Shown here: piece after piece, positions 1-10,032 of the stretch
Layout of the letters: each line of letters begins with the position of its first letter
How positions within the stretch are numbered: the first letter of the stretch is position 1
NCBI GenBank assembly: GCA_029210645.1
Contig: JARGFT010000003.1
Coordinates: 1 to 64,000, forward strand
Length of the DNA: 64,000 nucleotides
Direction of reading: 5' to 3'
DNA from: Anaerosomatales bacterium
GTDB taxonomy: Bacteria; Actinomycetota; Coriobacteriia; Anaerosomatales; SLCP01
Translations under genes and position numbers: made by a program
The notes under the pieces: model-generated
Told to the model about the DNA's origin: nothing
Database searches by the model: none
What the model saw: only the letters and a program-made list of their open reading frames with translations

Positions 1-451
1 CGTCGTGAACGCGCAAGCGCAGACACTCCGAAAGGCGCAACCCGGCCCCGTACATGAGCGCCGCCATCAGCCAGCGGTCGCCCTCGAGCTCGGCAAGGAC
101 GTCTTGTACCTCGGCCCTGGTCATCACCACGGGCACCCGCTGTGACCTGCGGGCCCGGATCAGGCCACCGAGATCGCCAACCTCCCGTCCGAGCACATGG
201 CGGTAGAGGAAGAGCAGCGCCGATAACGCCTGCGTCTGAGTCGATGCGCTGACGTGTTGCTCGACCGCAAGGTGCGTGAGGAACTCGTTGATCTCCCGCT
301 CGCCCATCTCGGACGGGTGCCGCACATCATGGAAGCGGATGTAACGGCGCACCCACAAGCAGTACGCCTGTTCGGTGCGCTTGCTGTAGTGACGTGCGTG
401 CAGCGCCTCGCGCATCTCGTCCATCAGTCGTGGAGGTCGAACTCGGCCCAT
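1..451 (-). CDS. Tyrosine recombinase / integron-integrase-like protein (N-terminal part only, truncated by window edge)
   Basis: Hand translation of minus strand from ATG at 451: [88 protein letters not shown]...[26 protein letters not shown]-like N-terminal domain and the box-[15 protein letters not shown] motif. Not in ORF track because it is open at the edge. Confidence 0.88.
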   Translation of the reverse strand, partial: MGRVRPPRLMDEMREALHARHYSKRTEQAYCLWVRRYIRFHDVRHPSEMGEREINEFLTHLAVEQHVSASTQTQALSALLFLYRHVLGREVGDLGGLIRARRSQRVPVVMTRAEVQDVLAELEGDRWLMAALMYGAGLRLSECLRLRVHD

Positions 452-620
452 CGACTCCCGTCCAATCCGCGCCCGCCTGCCGCATCCACCCGTAGCGCAT
501 GCCCGTGAAGCATGAACCGCCCGGCTTACCAGGCTCCAACCGTCATCGTTCCTTATGCGACTCGCTTGGTGCATTCGGGAATGTAGGAACAGGAGCACAA
601 CGCTATGCGAGGAGGCAGAC

Positions 621-1136
621 ATGAGCGCTGGCGGAACCGGGCGCTGGGATGATGATCGGCTCGAAAGGGACGAGGGCGTCCTCATCCGAGACGACGCGAC
701 CGCAGCCGAAGGCTGCGACGACGAGACGGACCGCTGCGCTCCGGACGAGATCGTCGAAGATCCGATCGAGGACCGCCACGTGCCCGGGACCCCCGACGAT
801 CTGCCCTACGACTACGGTGTCGAGATCCCGCCTCCCGCGGATCAGGCTCTGGACACCATCGATCATGCCGGCACGCACGGCGGCTGGGGTGTCGGCGAGA
901 CGGGCCCCGCAGACGAGGGCGACGAGCCCCAGCTCGGCCGGCCGGAGGAGAGGGAGCTCTGGGGCAGGCAGAAACCCCTCATCGAGGCGGCCGAACGCGA
1001 GGAGCAGCACTACCGGGGCCTCGCACCCGAGCATGCCGAGGCGATTCATGAAGCACTTGCCGAGAACGCCGAGGAGCCTCTGTCCGAGGCGCCTGACGGA
1101 ACGAGTGCGACCGGCTCGGCATCGAAGCCCGAGTGA
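621..1136 (+). CDS. Hypothetical acidic protein
   Basis: ORF with GAGGAGG RBS just upstream of ATG 621; strongly acidic composition, no recognised domain. Confidence 0.6.
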   Translation: MSAGGTGRWDDDRLERDEGVLIRDDATAAEGCDDETDRCAPDEIVEDPIEDRHVPGTPDDLPYDYGVEIPPPADQALDTIDHAGTHGGWGVGETGPADEGDEPQLGRPEERELWGRQKPLIEAAEREEQHYRGLAPEHAEAIHEALAENAEEPLSEAPDGTSATGSASKPE

Positions 1137-1196
1137 GCTGACGCTCGCCCACAGCGCGCCGGGCGACAAGATCCGTCTCGAGTTCCGCGACCGCTC

Positions 1197-2486
1197 TTAC
1201 GGGCGCGACTCCCAGCGGCGCACGATGGTCTGCTCGCGGCTGGGCCCCACGGCGATCATCGAGACCGGCACCTCGGCCAGGTCCTCGATGAAGCCGATGT
1301 AGTCGCGCGCCTCGGCGGGCAGCTCCTCGAAGCGCCGGCACCCGGTGATGTCGGCCTTCCAGCCGGGAAGCTCCTCGTAGATCGGCTTGGCGTGGTGAAA
1401 GACCGTCTGATGGCTCGGCAGGTTGTTGTAACGGTGGCCCTCGTACTCGTAGGCCACACACACCTTGATGGTAGCGAGCTCGGAGAGCACGTCGAGCTTG
1501 GTGATTATCAGGTCGGTCAGCCCGCTCACCTGCACCGTGTAGCGCACGATCACCGCGTCGTACCAGCCGGCACGCCGCTCGCGGCCGGTGGTGGTGCCGT
1601 ACTCGTGCCCAACACGGATAAGGTGCTCACCGACCTCGTCATCGAGTTCGGTCGGGAACGGGCCGGAGCCCACGCGCGTGATGTAGGCCTTCGCGATGCC
1701 GAGCACGCGGTCGATGCGCCTCGGGCCCACGCCTACGCCCGTGCACGCACCGCCGGCGATCGGGCTCGACGAGGTCACGAACGGGTACGTGCCGTGGTCG
1801 AGATCGAGCAGCGTTCCCTGAGCGCCCTCGAAAAGTACCCACTGGTCGGCGTCGAGCGCCTTGTTCACGACGAGCGAGGTGTCCGCGATATGGTGGGCGA
1901 GCCTCTCGCCGTACGCCAGATACTCCTCGGCGATCTCATCGACGGTGTAGGTAGGCAGCCCGTAGATCTTCTCAAGCACGTCGTTCTTCTCGTGCAGCGC
2001 CGCTTCGACCTTCTTGCGGAAGATGTGCTCGTCGGTCAGGTCCTGCACGCGCAAGCCCATCCGCGAGGCCTTGTCCATGTACGCAGGCCCGATGCCTCTG
2101 CGCGTAGTGCCGATCTCGAGCTTGCCGAGGCGGCGTTCGCTCGCACCATCCAGGTCACGGTGGTACGGCATGATGAGGTGTGCATTACTGCTGATCAGAA
2201 GTCGATGGGCGGAAAGCCCGTCTGCCTCAAGCCCGTCCATCTCATCGAGCAGCACCTTGGGATCGATGACGCATCCGTTGCCGATGACCGGTGTGATGTG
2301 CGGGTACATGATCCCGCTCGGGATGAGGTGCAGCTTCAGAGTGCGCCCCGCGTGGATGACGGTGTGGCCCGCGTTGTTGCCGCCCTGGAAGCGAACGACG
2401 TAGTCGAAGTCGTCCGCGATCAGATCGGTGATCTTGCCTTTGCCCTCGTCGCCCCACTGGGCGCCGACCAAGACGATGCCAGCCAC
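1197..2486 (-). CDS. purA: Adenylosuccinate synthase
   Basis: [46 protein letters not shown] start at 2486 preferred over long ORF start. Confidence 0.97.
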   Translation of the reverse strand: MAGIVLVGAQWGDEGKGKITDLIADDFDYVVRFQGGNNAGHTVIHAGRTLKLHLIPSGIMYPHITPVIGNGCVIDPKVLLDEMDGLEADGLSAHRLLISSNAHLIMPYHRDLDGASERRLGKLEIGTTRRGIGPAYMDKASRMGLRVQDLTDEHIFRKKVEAALHEKNDVLEKIYGLPTYTVDEIAEEYLAYGERLAHHIADTSLVVNKALDADQWVLFEGAQGTLLDLDHGTYPFVTSSSPIAGGACTGVGVGPRRIDRVLGIAKAYITRVGSGPFPTELDDEVGEHLIRVGHEYGTTTGRERRAGWYDAVIVRYTVQVSGLTDLIITKLDVLSELATIKVCVAYEYEGHRYNNLPSHQTVFHHAKPIYEELPGWKADITGCRRFEELPAEARDYIGFIEDLAEVPVSMIAVGPSREQTIVRRWESRP

Positions 2487-2589
2487 GTACGTCCCCGCTC
2501 TATCGGTGATACGCGTCCGCGACCCGGGACGCAGGAGTGCCCTATCGGTGATATGCCCGAACGAGTATGCCCGAGAAGGGCGAAATACG

Positions 2590-2970
2590 CTAGTCGGAGA
2601 GGGGGTCGTCAGGGTCTGCCGACACCGGCGCGACACCGTCCATCGCTGCCCGAAACACCTCCTCGGCCTCGGCCCGACAGGCGGGACACCCCTTGAGCGG
2701 ATCGGCGATATCGAGGACGTGGCGATCACACCAGCACTGCACGTGCACGGTTCGAGCGAGGCCGAAGGGCAGGGCGCGAATCTTCACGCGCACGCCCAAG
2801 TCGGGGCTTCCTGCCCGGTGCAGGATCTCGGGCACGGGACAGCGCTCGCAGTCGGAAGCGCGCCACGCAAGGCTCCCGGGAGCAGTGATCGCCCTGCACT
2901 CGCGGTGCTCGGCGCCCCGGTGCAGGTCCTCGTAGTAGAATCCGCATTCGCTTCCCGCGGGCGTACGCAC
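2590..2970 (-). CDS. Conserved hypothetical Cys-containing protein
   Basis: [26 protein letters not shown]...; Cys-rich, CPAC motif. Confidence 0.65.
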   Translation of the reverse strand: MRTPAGSECGFYYEDLHRGAEHRECRAITAPGSLAWRASDCERCPVPEILHRAGSPDLGVRVKIRALPFGLARTVHVQCWCDRHVLDIADPLKGCPACRAEAEEVFRAAMDGVAPVSADPDDPLSD

Positions 2971-2984
2971 TCCGGGCTCCCTCC

Positions 2985-3791
2985 CTACGCGAAGAGCAGC
3001 GGTATGCGGCTGTCCTTGAGGAGCGAGCGCGCGACGCTGCCGAGCACGAGTCTGCCGAGCACCCCGTGTCGTCGCGGTGCCAGCGCGATCAGCGTAGCAC
3101 CCGAGGTGTGCGCTTCGGCGATGATCGCTTCAGCAGGGTCGCGACCTTCCACTATCACGACCTCGCTGTCGTGCAGCGGAGTGCGCATGATCTCGGCCTC
3201 TACGAATCCCCTCGCCTCCTGGATACTCGCGCCCGGAGCCGCCACGTGCACGACCTGCGCTCTCTCCCGACCCGGCAACCTGCCGACTGCCAGCGCAAGC
3301 CCTTGTAGTCTCTCGTCCAGATCAGCAGCGACGAGCGGCCGGGCGAAGGGCGATCCCTTTCCGAGACTACACCACGCTGCGTCACGCTCCTCGACCCGCT
3401 CGACGAGCACCGGAACCTCCCCCGCCTGAGCGATGCGCTCGGTGGTGCTGCCGAGGAAACGTCCGGGGGCTCCACCTTTGCCCCGGTCGGTGACCACGAT
3501 GATCTCGGCCGGTATCTCGGCCGCCACGGCCTGAACCACATCCGCCGCACGCCCCTCCTCGACACGGTAGTCAGTCCGGAACCCTGCGTTCTTCAGAGCG
3601 TCTGCCTCCTCGGCCAGGCGTTTCCGCGCCCACTCGACGGCCTCTTGGATCGGACCACCGGCCATGAACTCCTCGAGCTCGAGTACGTGGACGAGCGTCA
3701 CGCCGTCGAAGAGGTCCGGATTGCAGCCGAGCAGGGCCTCGATCGAGAGCAACCCTGCTTCTGAAAGGTCTGTTGCCACGAGCACCCGCAT
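2985..3791 (-). CDS. Universal stress protein, tandem UspA domains
   Basis: Two Usp repeats with ATP-binding motifs GKGGAPGRFLGSTTERI and RRHGVLGRLVLGSVARSLL. Confidence 0.9.
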   Translation of the reverse strand: MRVLVATDLSEAGLLSIEALLGCNPDLFDGVTLVHVLELEEFMAGGPIQEAVEWARKRLAEEADALKNAGFRTDYRVEEGRAADVVQAVAAEIPAEIIVVTDRGKGGAPGRFLGSTTERIAQAGEVPVLVERVEERDAAWCSLGKGSPFARPLVAADLDERLQGLALAVGRLPGRERAQVVHVAAPGASIQEARGFVEAEIMRTPLHDSEVVIVEGRDPAEAIIAEAHTSGATLIALAPRRHGVLGRLVLGSVARSLLKDSRIPLLFA

Positions 3792-3852
3792 GACCCGACA
3801 CCTCCGTGTGGCGCGTCGCGCCCTGGGTCGCTACTGCCCCTACAGGTAGAAC

Positions 3853-4869
3853 CTACCCATCGGCGGCCGAGCGACTCGTCGGCGCCGCCGGCCCGAACAC
3901 CCTGTCGGTGAGGCGGACGTACCATGCGGCGGCCTGGACCTGCACGATGTAGCCCGCCGCAAGCACGAGTGCCGCCTCGGGGCCGAAGGTCGTGACCGCG
4001 ATGCCGAGCGCGATCGAGAGGTTGCGCATCACCGTCCCGTACACGAGCGCAATCGCATCGCCGCGCCCGAAGAGCGCGCGGCCCACGATCGTCGAGAGTG
4101 CGAAATTTGCCAGGTAGAAGAGGAGGACCGGCGCCGCGATGGCGAGCGTGAGCTCCGGGCGCTCGACGATCATCTCGGCCTTGAGCCCCACTGCGATGAA
4201 GACGATGCCAAGGACGCCGAGAACCGAGATCCCGGGAAAGACCGGGGCAATGCGGGTCGCGAACCGCTCGTTCCCGTAGCGCCTCAGGAGCACGACACGG
4301 GTCAACTGCGCCGCGCCGAGCGGCAGTGCCACGACGAGCACGACCGTGCCGAGCACGCCGAGCAGGTCCACCGGAACCATCCGTCCCGCGAGCACTTTGA
4401 GGTAGACGGGAGCGAGCAGCGAGGCGGCGATAAGGCCGACCACCGTCATTTTGATTGCGGCGCCCACGTTGCCCTTCGCGAAACCGGTCCACGAGATAGT
4501 CATGCCGCTCGTGGGGAAGAGTCCCGCGAGCACCATCCCAACGAACAGACCGGCGTCACTCGCGAAGAAGAGCTTCGCCAGCACCCACGCCCCGACCGGC
4601 AGGACGAGGAAGTTCAGCGCCATGGCGACTCCGACGACCCGGGAATCGACGAGGCTGAACGCGTCACGCATCTTCACGTTCACGAGCATCGGATAGACCA
4701 TCAGCATCGTGAGCGGCAAGACGAGGGACTTCAGCGGATCCAGGTCGACAAGCAACCCGGCCCCGAAACCTGCTGCCATCGAAAACGGGATCGCCCAGAT
4801 GAGCGAGGCCGAGAGCCTTCGTGCGAGACGCACGATACGCGCGCCCGCTCCATCGCGTGTAGTGTCCAC
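3853..4869 (-). CDS. ACR3 / bile acid:sodium symporter family transporter (arsenical-resistance type)
   Basis: About 10 TM protein; FPTSGMTISWTGFAKGNVGAAIKMTVVGL motif; GTG start 4869 proposed. Confidence 0.75.
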   Translation of the reverse strand: MDTTRDGAGARIVRLARRLSASLIWAIPFSMAAGFGAGLLVDLDPLKSLVLPLTMLMVYPMLVNVKMRDAFSLVDSRVVGVAMALNFLVLPVGAWVLAKLFFASDAGLFVGMVLAGLFPTSGMTISWTGFAKGNVGAAIKMTVVGLIAASLLAPVYLKVLAGRMVPVDLLGVLGTVVLVVALPLGAAQLTRVVLLRRYGNERFATRIAPVFPGISVLGVLGIVFIAVGLKAEMIVERPELTLAIAAPVLLFYLANFALSTIVGRALFGRGDAIALVYGTVMRNLSIALGIAVTTFGPEAALVLAAGYIVQVQAAAWYVRLTDRVFGPAAPTSRSAADG

Positions 4870-4913
4870 CAAACCGGCCTCCGCGTCCGGGCAGATCGTG
4901 CTGCCGCTGTCAT

Positions 4914-4929
4914 ATACCCCATGGGGTAT
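4914..4929. promoter_or_regulatory. Perfect 16-bp palindrome ATACCCCATGGGGTAT, CsoR/CstR-like operator
   Basis: Exact inverted repeat about 45 bp upstream of the transporter start; resembles G/C-tract operators of the CsoR family. Confidence 0.6.
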
Positions 4930-4977
4930 CCTAGCAGCGACGCGGGCCGACCGCAACACCCTCGGCAACTGGAGGTA

Positions 4978-6357
4978 TCAGCCGCGCGATTTCACGACGC
5001 CGCGCGCAGCGACCACCCCGCTCGCGCCCGACTGCACCAGGCCGCGGGTCACGCCCGCCCCGTCACCGATCGCATACAGACCTCTGACCGGTGTCTGCAG
5101 GTCGGCGTCGAGCTCGAGCCGCGACGAGTAGAACTTCACCTCGACTCCGTAGAGCAGCGTCGAGGGCGCGGCGACGCCGGGCGCCAGCGCATCCATCGCG
5201 TCGAGGAACTCCAGAATGTCGGTCAGGTGGCGGTAGGGGAGCACCGAGGAGAGGTCGCCGGCGGTCGCACTCGGCATTGTCGGCTCAACGATCGAGTCGG
5301 CCAGCCGCTGGGGAGTCGATCGCCGCCCTGCCCGCAGGTCGCCGAGACGCTGGACGAGGATGCCTTCGCCGAGAAGGTTGGCGAGCCGCGCGATGGAGCG
5401 GCCGTACGTGATCGGCTCGCGAAACGGCTCGGTGAACGTCTGGCTCACGAGTACCGCGAAGTTCGTGTACGGGGTGCGCTTCTCGGCATACGAGTGCCCG
5501 TTGACCGTGACCACATCGCCGTACGATTCGGTCGTGACCTCCCCGTACGGGTTCATGCAAAACGTGCGAACCCGGTCGCCGAAGCTCGGCGAGAAGAACG
5601 TGAGTTTCGCCTCGTACAGCTCGTCGGTAAGCGGCTCCATCACCGGTGCCGGTGCCTCCACCCTCACACCGATGTCGACCTGGTTGTTAGAGACCCGGAT
5701 GCCGAGTCCCGTCGCCTGCGCGGCAAGCCACTCCGCACCTTCGCGTCCCGGTGCGACGATCACTGCCGGAGCCCGCAGCGAGCGCCCGTCGGCAAGTGTC
5801 ACGCCGGTCACCCTACCGTCTTCGGCGTCGATCGTGGCTGCGCTCGTGCCGATCATCACCTCGACGTCTCTGGACACCAGGTAGTCGTGCATCGCGCCGA
5901 GAACGCGCGGGGAACGGTCGGTGCCGAGATGGCGGATGCGCATCGGGGTCAGCGCCATCCCGGCAAGCGTCGCCTCTCGTTCGAGACGAGCGGCCGCATC
6001 CAGATCCGGGCCGTGAATGTGGTCGTCGGCACCAAACTCGAGCCAGATCGTGTCCGCGTACTCGATGAGATCATCAAGAGCCTCGGCCCCGACATAATCG
6101 GCAAGCCAGCCGCCGACCTCACCGGTCAGCGTGAGCTTGCCGTCTGAGAACGCGCCCGCTCCTCCCCAGCCGGACATGATGTCGCATCGAGCGCAGCGCA
6201 GGCATCCCTTCTCGTGCACCGGGCAGCGTCGCGCCTCGATCGCCTTGCCCTTCTCGACGATCGCGATGTCGCGTACCCCGGAGCGCAGCAGTTCTAGAGC
6301 GGCGAAGATGCCCGCCGGCCCCGCTCCGACGATCACCGCCTCGTAGCGCTCGCTCAT
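4978..6357 (-). CDS. NAD(P)/FAD-dependent oxidoreductase (COG2509-like)
   Basis: MSERYEAVIVGAGPAGIFAALELLRSG (GxGxxG) and C-terminal LYAIGDGAGVTRGLVQSGASGVVAARGV. Confidence 0.88.
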   Translation of the reverse strand: MSERYEAVIVGAGPAGIFAALELLRSGVRDIAIVEKGKAIEARRCPVHEKGCLRCARCDIMSGWGGAGAFSDGKLTLTGEVGGWLADYVGAEALDDLIEYADTIWLEFGADDHIHGPDLDAAARLEREATLAGMALTPMRIRHLGTDRSPRVLGAMHDYLVSRDVEVMIGTSAATIDAEDGRVTGVTLADGRSLRAPAVIVAPGREGAEWLAAQATGLGIRVSNNQVDIGVRVEAPAPVMEPLTDELYEAKLTFFSPSFGDRVRTFCMNPYGEVTTESYGDVVTVNGHSYAEKRTPYTNFAVLVSQTFTEPFREPITYGRSIARLANLLGEGILVQRLGDLRAGRRSTPQRLADSIVEPTMPSATAGDLSSVLPYRHLTDILEFLDAMDALAPGVAAPSTLLYGVEVKFYSSRLELDADLQTPVRGLYAIGDGAGVTRGLVQSGASGVVAARGVVKSRG

Positions 6358-6479
6358 CGAGACTCCCTGTCTGCCTGCGGTTCCGGCCACCGCTTATGTT
6401 CCCCGGTCCGCCTCGCGCCTCACGGTACCAGCCGCCGCGCCGGGGAAGGATTAGCCCCCGCGGCACAGAAGGAGCGTGC

Positions 6480-6725
6480 ATGGCGGATCAGTTCAAACAG
6501 GTCACGCTCTACACCACTCCAACGTGCCCGTGGTGCGTCGTTGCCAAGCGCTACCTGGCCGAGCGTGGCGTTGACTTCTCGGAGGTCGACATCGCGAGTG
6601 ACCGTGCCGGCCTGCGCGAGATGGTGCTGATGACCGCGCAACACGGCGTGCCCGTGATCCGGGTCGGCGAGAAGGCGATGGTCGGCTGGAATCCCGAGGA
6701 GTTCGAGCGTCTCTTCACGCCCTGA
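6480..6725 (+). CDS. Glutaredoxin family protein
   Basis: VTLYTTPTCPWCVVAKRYLAERGVDFSEVDI; CPWC active site; RBS aaggagcg. Confidence 0.92.
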   Translation: MADQFKQVTLYTTPTCPWCVVAKRYLAERGVDFSEVDIASDRAGLREMVLMTAQHGVPVIRVGEKAMVGWNPEEFERLFTP

Positions 6726-6785
6726 CGCCTCTGCGTGCCGCAGCCGCCCTCCGACGACCGCGGCACGCACTGGCCGAGGCGACGG

Positions 6786-8162
6786 CTATACCTTGTTGGT
6801 GAAGCTCACGAACTTCGTGTAGCGCTCGTTGAAGACGAGTGGAACATTGCCTGTCGGGCCGTTGCGATGCTTCGCCACGATGATCTCGGCCATACCCTTT
6901 TGGGGACGACCTTCCTCGTCATCATCCCCGCGCGGGTCGGTATTGCGGTCGATGAACATGACGACGTCCGCGTCCTGCTCGATAGCGCCGGACTCCCGCA
7001 GGTCTGAAAGCTGCGGGCGTTTGCCTGCCCGCTGCTCGACGGCACGCGAGAGCTGGGAGAGCGCAAGCACCGGCACGTTGAGTTCCTTGGCGAGGATCTT
7101 CAGTCCCCGGCTGATCTCGGCGATCTCTGTCTGGCGGTTCTCCGAGCGGCGGCCCTGGGGCTGCATCAGCTGCAGATAGTCGACGATGATCAGGCCGTTT
7201 GGCTTGTCGCGCAGCTGCCTGCGTGCCTTGGCGCGCACCTCGAGGATCGAGATCGAGGGCGTGTCGTCGACGTAGAACTCGAGGTTAGCAAGCTGCCCCA
7301 TCGCCCGGTGGATGCTCGACCAGTCCGCCTCCTTGATGCGCCCCGTGCGAACGTCCTGGGAATTGATACGCGCCTCGGAGCAGAGCACGCGCTGAATGAG
7401 CTGTTCGGCCGCCATCTCGAGGCTGAAGAGCGCAACCGGCGCGCCTGCCTTCGCGGCGTTCACCGCGATGTTGAGCGCAAAGGCGGTCTTGCCCACCGAC
7501 GGCCGGGCCGCCAGGATGATCAGATCGCCCCGGTGCATGCCGGCGAGCAGTTTGTCGAGATCCTCGAAGCCGGTGGGGACGCCACTGATGTGCTCCTGGC
7601 GCTCGAAGAGCTCCTCGAGCTGCTTGAAGCTCACCTCGAGCAACTCCTCCATGTCCTGGAACTTGCTCGCCACCCGCTTGTTGGTTACCTGGAAGAGTGT
7701 GCGCTCGGCCTCCTCGACCACTTCTTGCATGTCGTCGGGCGCCTCGTAGCCAAGGGACACGATCTGGCTGGCGGCGGCGATCAGCTCGCGCAGCATCGCC
7801 GTGCGCCGGACGATCTCGGCGTAGCGGGCCGCGTTGGCCGCGGTCGGGACCACCCCGGTGATGTCGAGCAGATACGCTTTGCCGCCGATCTGCTCGAGGG
7901 TGTTCACCGCGTCGAGCCTGTCGGCTACGCTCACCTGGTCGATCGGAATCGAACGCGTGTGCAGATGGTAGATGGCGTCGAAGATCTTCTGATGACTGGG
8001 CCGGTAGAAGTCCTCGCGGCTGACCGCGGCCATGCCGACCTCGACCGCCTCCGATGACAGGAACATCGACCCGAGCAGCGCCTGCTCCGCCTCGACGTTG
8101 TGGGGCGGTACCCGCAGCGGCGTGGCCGGCGGCGCCGCAAGCGTCCCACGGAGCTCGCTCAT
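6786..8162 (-). CDS. dnaB: Replicative DNA helicase
   Basis: PPHNVEAEQALLGSMFL, Walker A ARPSVGKTAFALNIA, SQLSRAVEQR. Confidence 0.97.
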   Translation of the reverse strand: MSELRGTLAAPPATPLRVPPHNVEAEQALLGSMFLSSEAVEVGMAAVSREDFYRPSHQKIFDAIYHLHTRSIPIDQVSVADRLDAVNTLEQIGGKAYLLDITGVVPTAANAARYAEIVRRTAMLRELIAAASQIVSLGYEAPDDMQEVVEEAERTLFQVTNKRVASKFQDMEELLEVSFKQLEELFERQEHISGVPTGFEDLDKLLAGMHRGDLIILAARPSVGKTAFALNIAVNAAKAGAPVALFSLEMAAEQLIQRVLCSEARINSQDVRTGRIKEADWSSIHRAMGQLANLEFYVDDTPSISILEVRAKARRQLRDKPNGLIIVDYLQLMQPQGRRSENRQTEIAEISRGLKILAKELNVPVLALSQLSRAVEQRAGKRPQLSDLRESGAIEQDADVVMFIDRNTDPRGDDDEEGRPQKGMAEIIVAKHRNGPTGNVPLVFNERYTKFVSFTNKV

Positions 8163-8356
8163 ATCCCCTCCATTGTCGAAACTGTCGTTGGCCCACGCAC
8201 AGCCACTCCGGCCCGCGGGACGCACCGATTCTAACGGAGGGGTCTGACATCTCGTCCGGGGCTGCGCGCGCTTTCCACAGGCAGCCGGGCGCGACACCTC
8301 ACCGGAGGCAGGTTATCCCCGCTATCCACAGATTCCTGAGCGGTTGTGGCCCACAA

Positions 8357-8393
8357 TGCGGAAGCGCCGCCCACGGGGGACGGCGCCTTCGCA
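8357..8393 (-). terminator. Hairpin downstream of rplI
   Basis: tgcggaagcgccg / cggcgccttcgca stem (one wobble, one mismatch) between rplI stop and dnaB start. Confidence 0.5.
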
Positions 8394-8417
8394 CAGGTTC
8401 ACTGCAGGGTGGCCAAG

Positions 8418-9002
8418 CTACTCGGCCACCTCTTCGTTCTCGGAAGCCTCCTCGGCCTCGGCCTCATCGGTCTCCGCCTCTGCTTCGGCGGCTTCCTCGG
8501 CCTCGACTGCGGCGATGACTTCCTCGACGGTGGGCTCGGCCTGTTCGACCACGCCCCCCTCGGGAACGACCACCACGGTGACCTCGGTCTTGATGTCGCG
8601 GTAGACCTGCACCGTGACGGTGTGCTCGCCAAGCTCCTTGATGAGACCGTGCGCGTCGACCTTGCGGCGATCCACCTCGGCATCGAGCTGGGCCGCGATC
8701 GCATCGACGATCATCGGCGAGGTGACCGAGCCGAACAGGCGGCCCTCCTCACCCGCCTTCGCCTCGATGGTCACGCGTCCGCCCTCGAGACGCTCGGCGA
8801 GCGTGCGAGCCTCACCGATGCGCTCCTCTTCACGCTTGAGAATGTTGCCCTTGCGGGCGTCGAGCTGCTTGAGGTTGCCGGGCGTCGCCTCGATGGCGAG
8901 TTTGCGCGGAAGCAGGTAGTTCACTGCATAGCCGCGGGCGACATCGACGACGTCGCCTTCACCGCCCTTGCCCTTCAGCTCCTGTGTCAGGATGACCTTC
9001 AT
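8418..9002 (-). CDS. rplI: 50S ribosomal protein L9 (bL9) with acidic C-terminal extension
   Basis: MKVILTQELKGKGGEGDVVDVARGYAVNYLLPRKLA. Confidence 0.97.
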   Translation of the reverse strand: MKVILTQELKGKGGEGDVVDVARGYAVNYLLPRKLAIEATPGNLKQLDARKGNILKREEERIGEARTLAERLEGGRVTIEAKAGEEGRLFGSVTSPMIVDAIAAQLDAEVDRRKVDAHGLIKELGEHTVTVQVYRDIKTEVTVVVVPEGGVVEQAEPTVEEVIAAVEAEEAAEAEAETDEAEAEEASENEEVAE

Positions 9003-9059
9003 CACGTACTCCTTGTCCGTCGCCGGCGCATTGTCGCCGGCACGAGCGTGCTTATGACT

Positions 9060-10025
9060 CTAGTCCCCGCTGTTCTCATCCTCAACCCTCTCGGGCAAGG
9101 TTGAGTCTTCGCGGGGCAACTTTCTGAAATTCGCCCAGAAATCGATCAGTCCCACGATACTCACGAGCGGCATCACGCTGTCGGCCAGCACGAGCAACAC
9201 GTAGCCCAGGCCACGAGCCACCCTGCCGAGCCCGATGCGCCGGTAGAACGCCGCGACCACCCCGAGCCCCTGCGCCAGCAGTAGCAACCGCGTGCCAAGC
9301 AGCAGGTTCAGGCCAACCGTCGTTGCGGTCGTCCCGTCGCTCATCACGCGTCCCGCGGCCAGGAACACGAACGCTCCGATGAACGGCCACAGCACATGCA
9401 AGCTCAGGTCGACCGCGTCCAGACGTGGCAATCGCTGCACTGTGGCACCGGTCCGGCTCGCCGCCCAGCCGGCAACGGCAACCGAGAGCACCGCCGCAAG
9501 CAGCGCGCTTGCGAAGTAGTCCACGGGCCAGAGCCGGAACATCGTGTCCGCCAGTACCTCGGCGTCCACTCCGAAGAGCATTCCGTCCGCCCCGGCACCG
9601 CCAGCCGCCTCGACGAACACCGCGACTGCCGATTGCGCACTCTCGAGCGTGATCGCAAGGAACGTCGTTCCCTGCAGCCACGCGTACAGCACCGCTGACG
9701 CCAGCGAGCCGGCTGCGATCGCCGCAGTCAGGAGCGTGACGTTTGCGAGCGCCGTGCGACGCTGCATGCCTCCGATGGCAAACAGCAACGCCACGAACGC
9801 CGGGACAAGCAATGCTGCATCGTAGGGAGCCATGAAGGTGCCGAACGCCACCGCCATGCCGCCCGCAAGAGCCGCCAGCGTGACCCTGCCGCGGTAGACC
9901 AGGCCTGCCAGCCCTGCCGCGGCCATCGGGAACCCGATGGCGGGAAGGACGGGCGCCAGGAATCCTCCAAGGACGACGGCCGCAGAAAGCAGGACGCCGT
10001 CCCGTGTGTGGGAGAGATCGGGCAC
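9060..10025 (-). CDS. DUF2232 (YybS-like) membrane protein
   Basis: Polytopic; C-terminal ...LLLGTRLLLLAQGLGVVAAFYRRIGLGRVARGLGYVLLVLADSVMPLVSIVGLIDFWANFRK; located beside rplI/rpsR as in other genomes. Confidence 0.85.
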   Translation of the reverse strand: MPDLSHTRDGVLLSAAVVLGGFLAPVLPAIGFPMAAAGLAGLVYRGRVTLAALAGGMAVAFGTFMAPYDAALLVPAFVALLFAIGGMQRRTALANVTLLTAAIAAGSLASAVLYAWLQGTTFLAITLESAQSAVAVFVEAAGGAGADGMLFGVDAEVLADTMFRLWPVDYFASALLAAVLSVAVAGWAASRTGATVQRLPRLDAVDLSLHVLWPFIGAFVFLAAGRVMSDGTTATTVGLNLLLGTRLLLLAQGLGVVAAFYRRIGLGRVARGLGYVLLVLADSVMPLVSIVGLIDFWANFRKLPREDSTLPERVEDENSGD

Positions 10026-10032
10026 TCCAGCG

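Noticed and set aside
452-1200. attI/attC sites near the integrase
   Set aside because: Looked for GTTRRRY/RYYYAAC core pairs and found none convincing.
1392-2696. 434-aa + strand ORF
   Set aside because: Antisense to purA.
4921-6147. 408-aa + strand ORF starting inside the palindrome
   Set aside because: Antisense to the FAD oxidoreductase.
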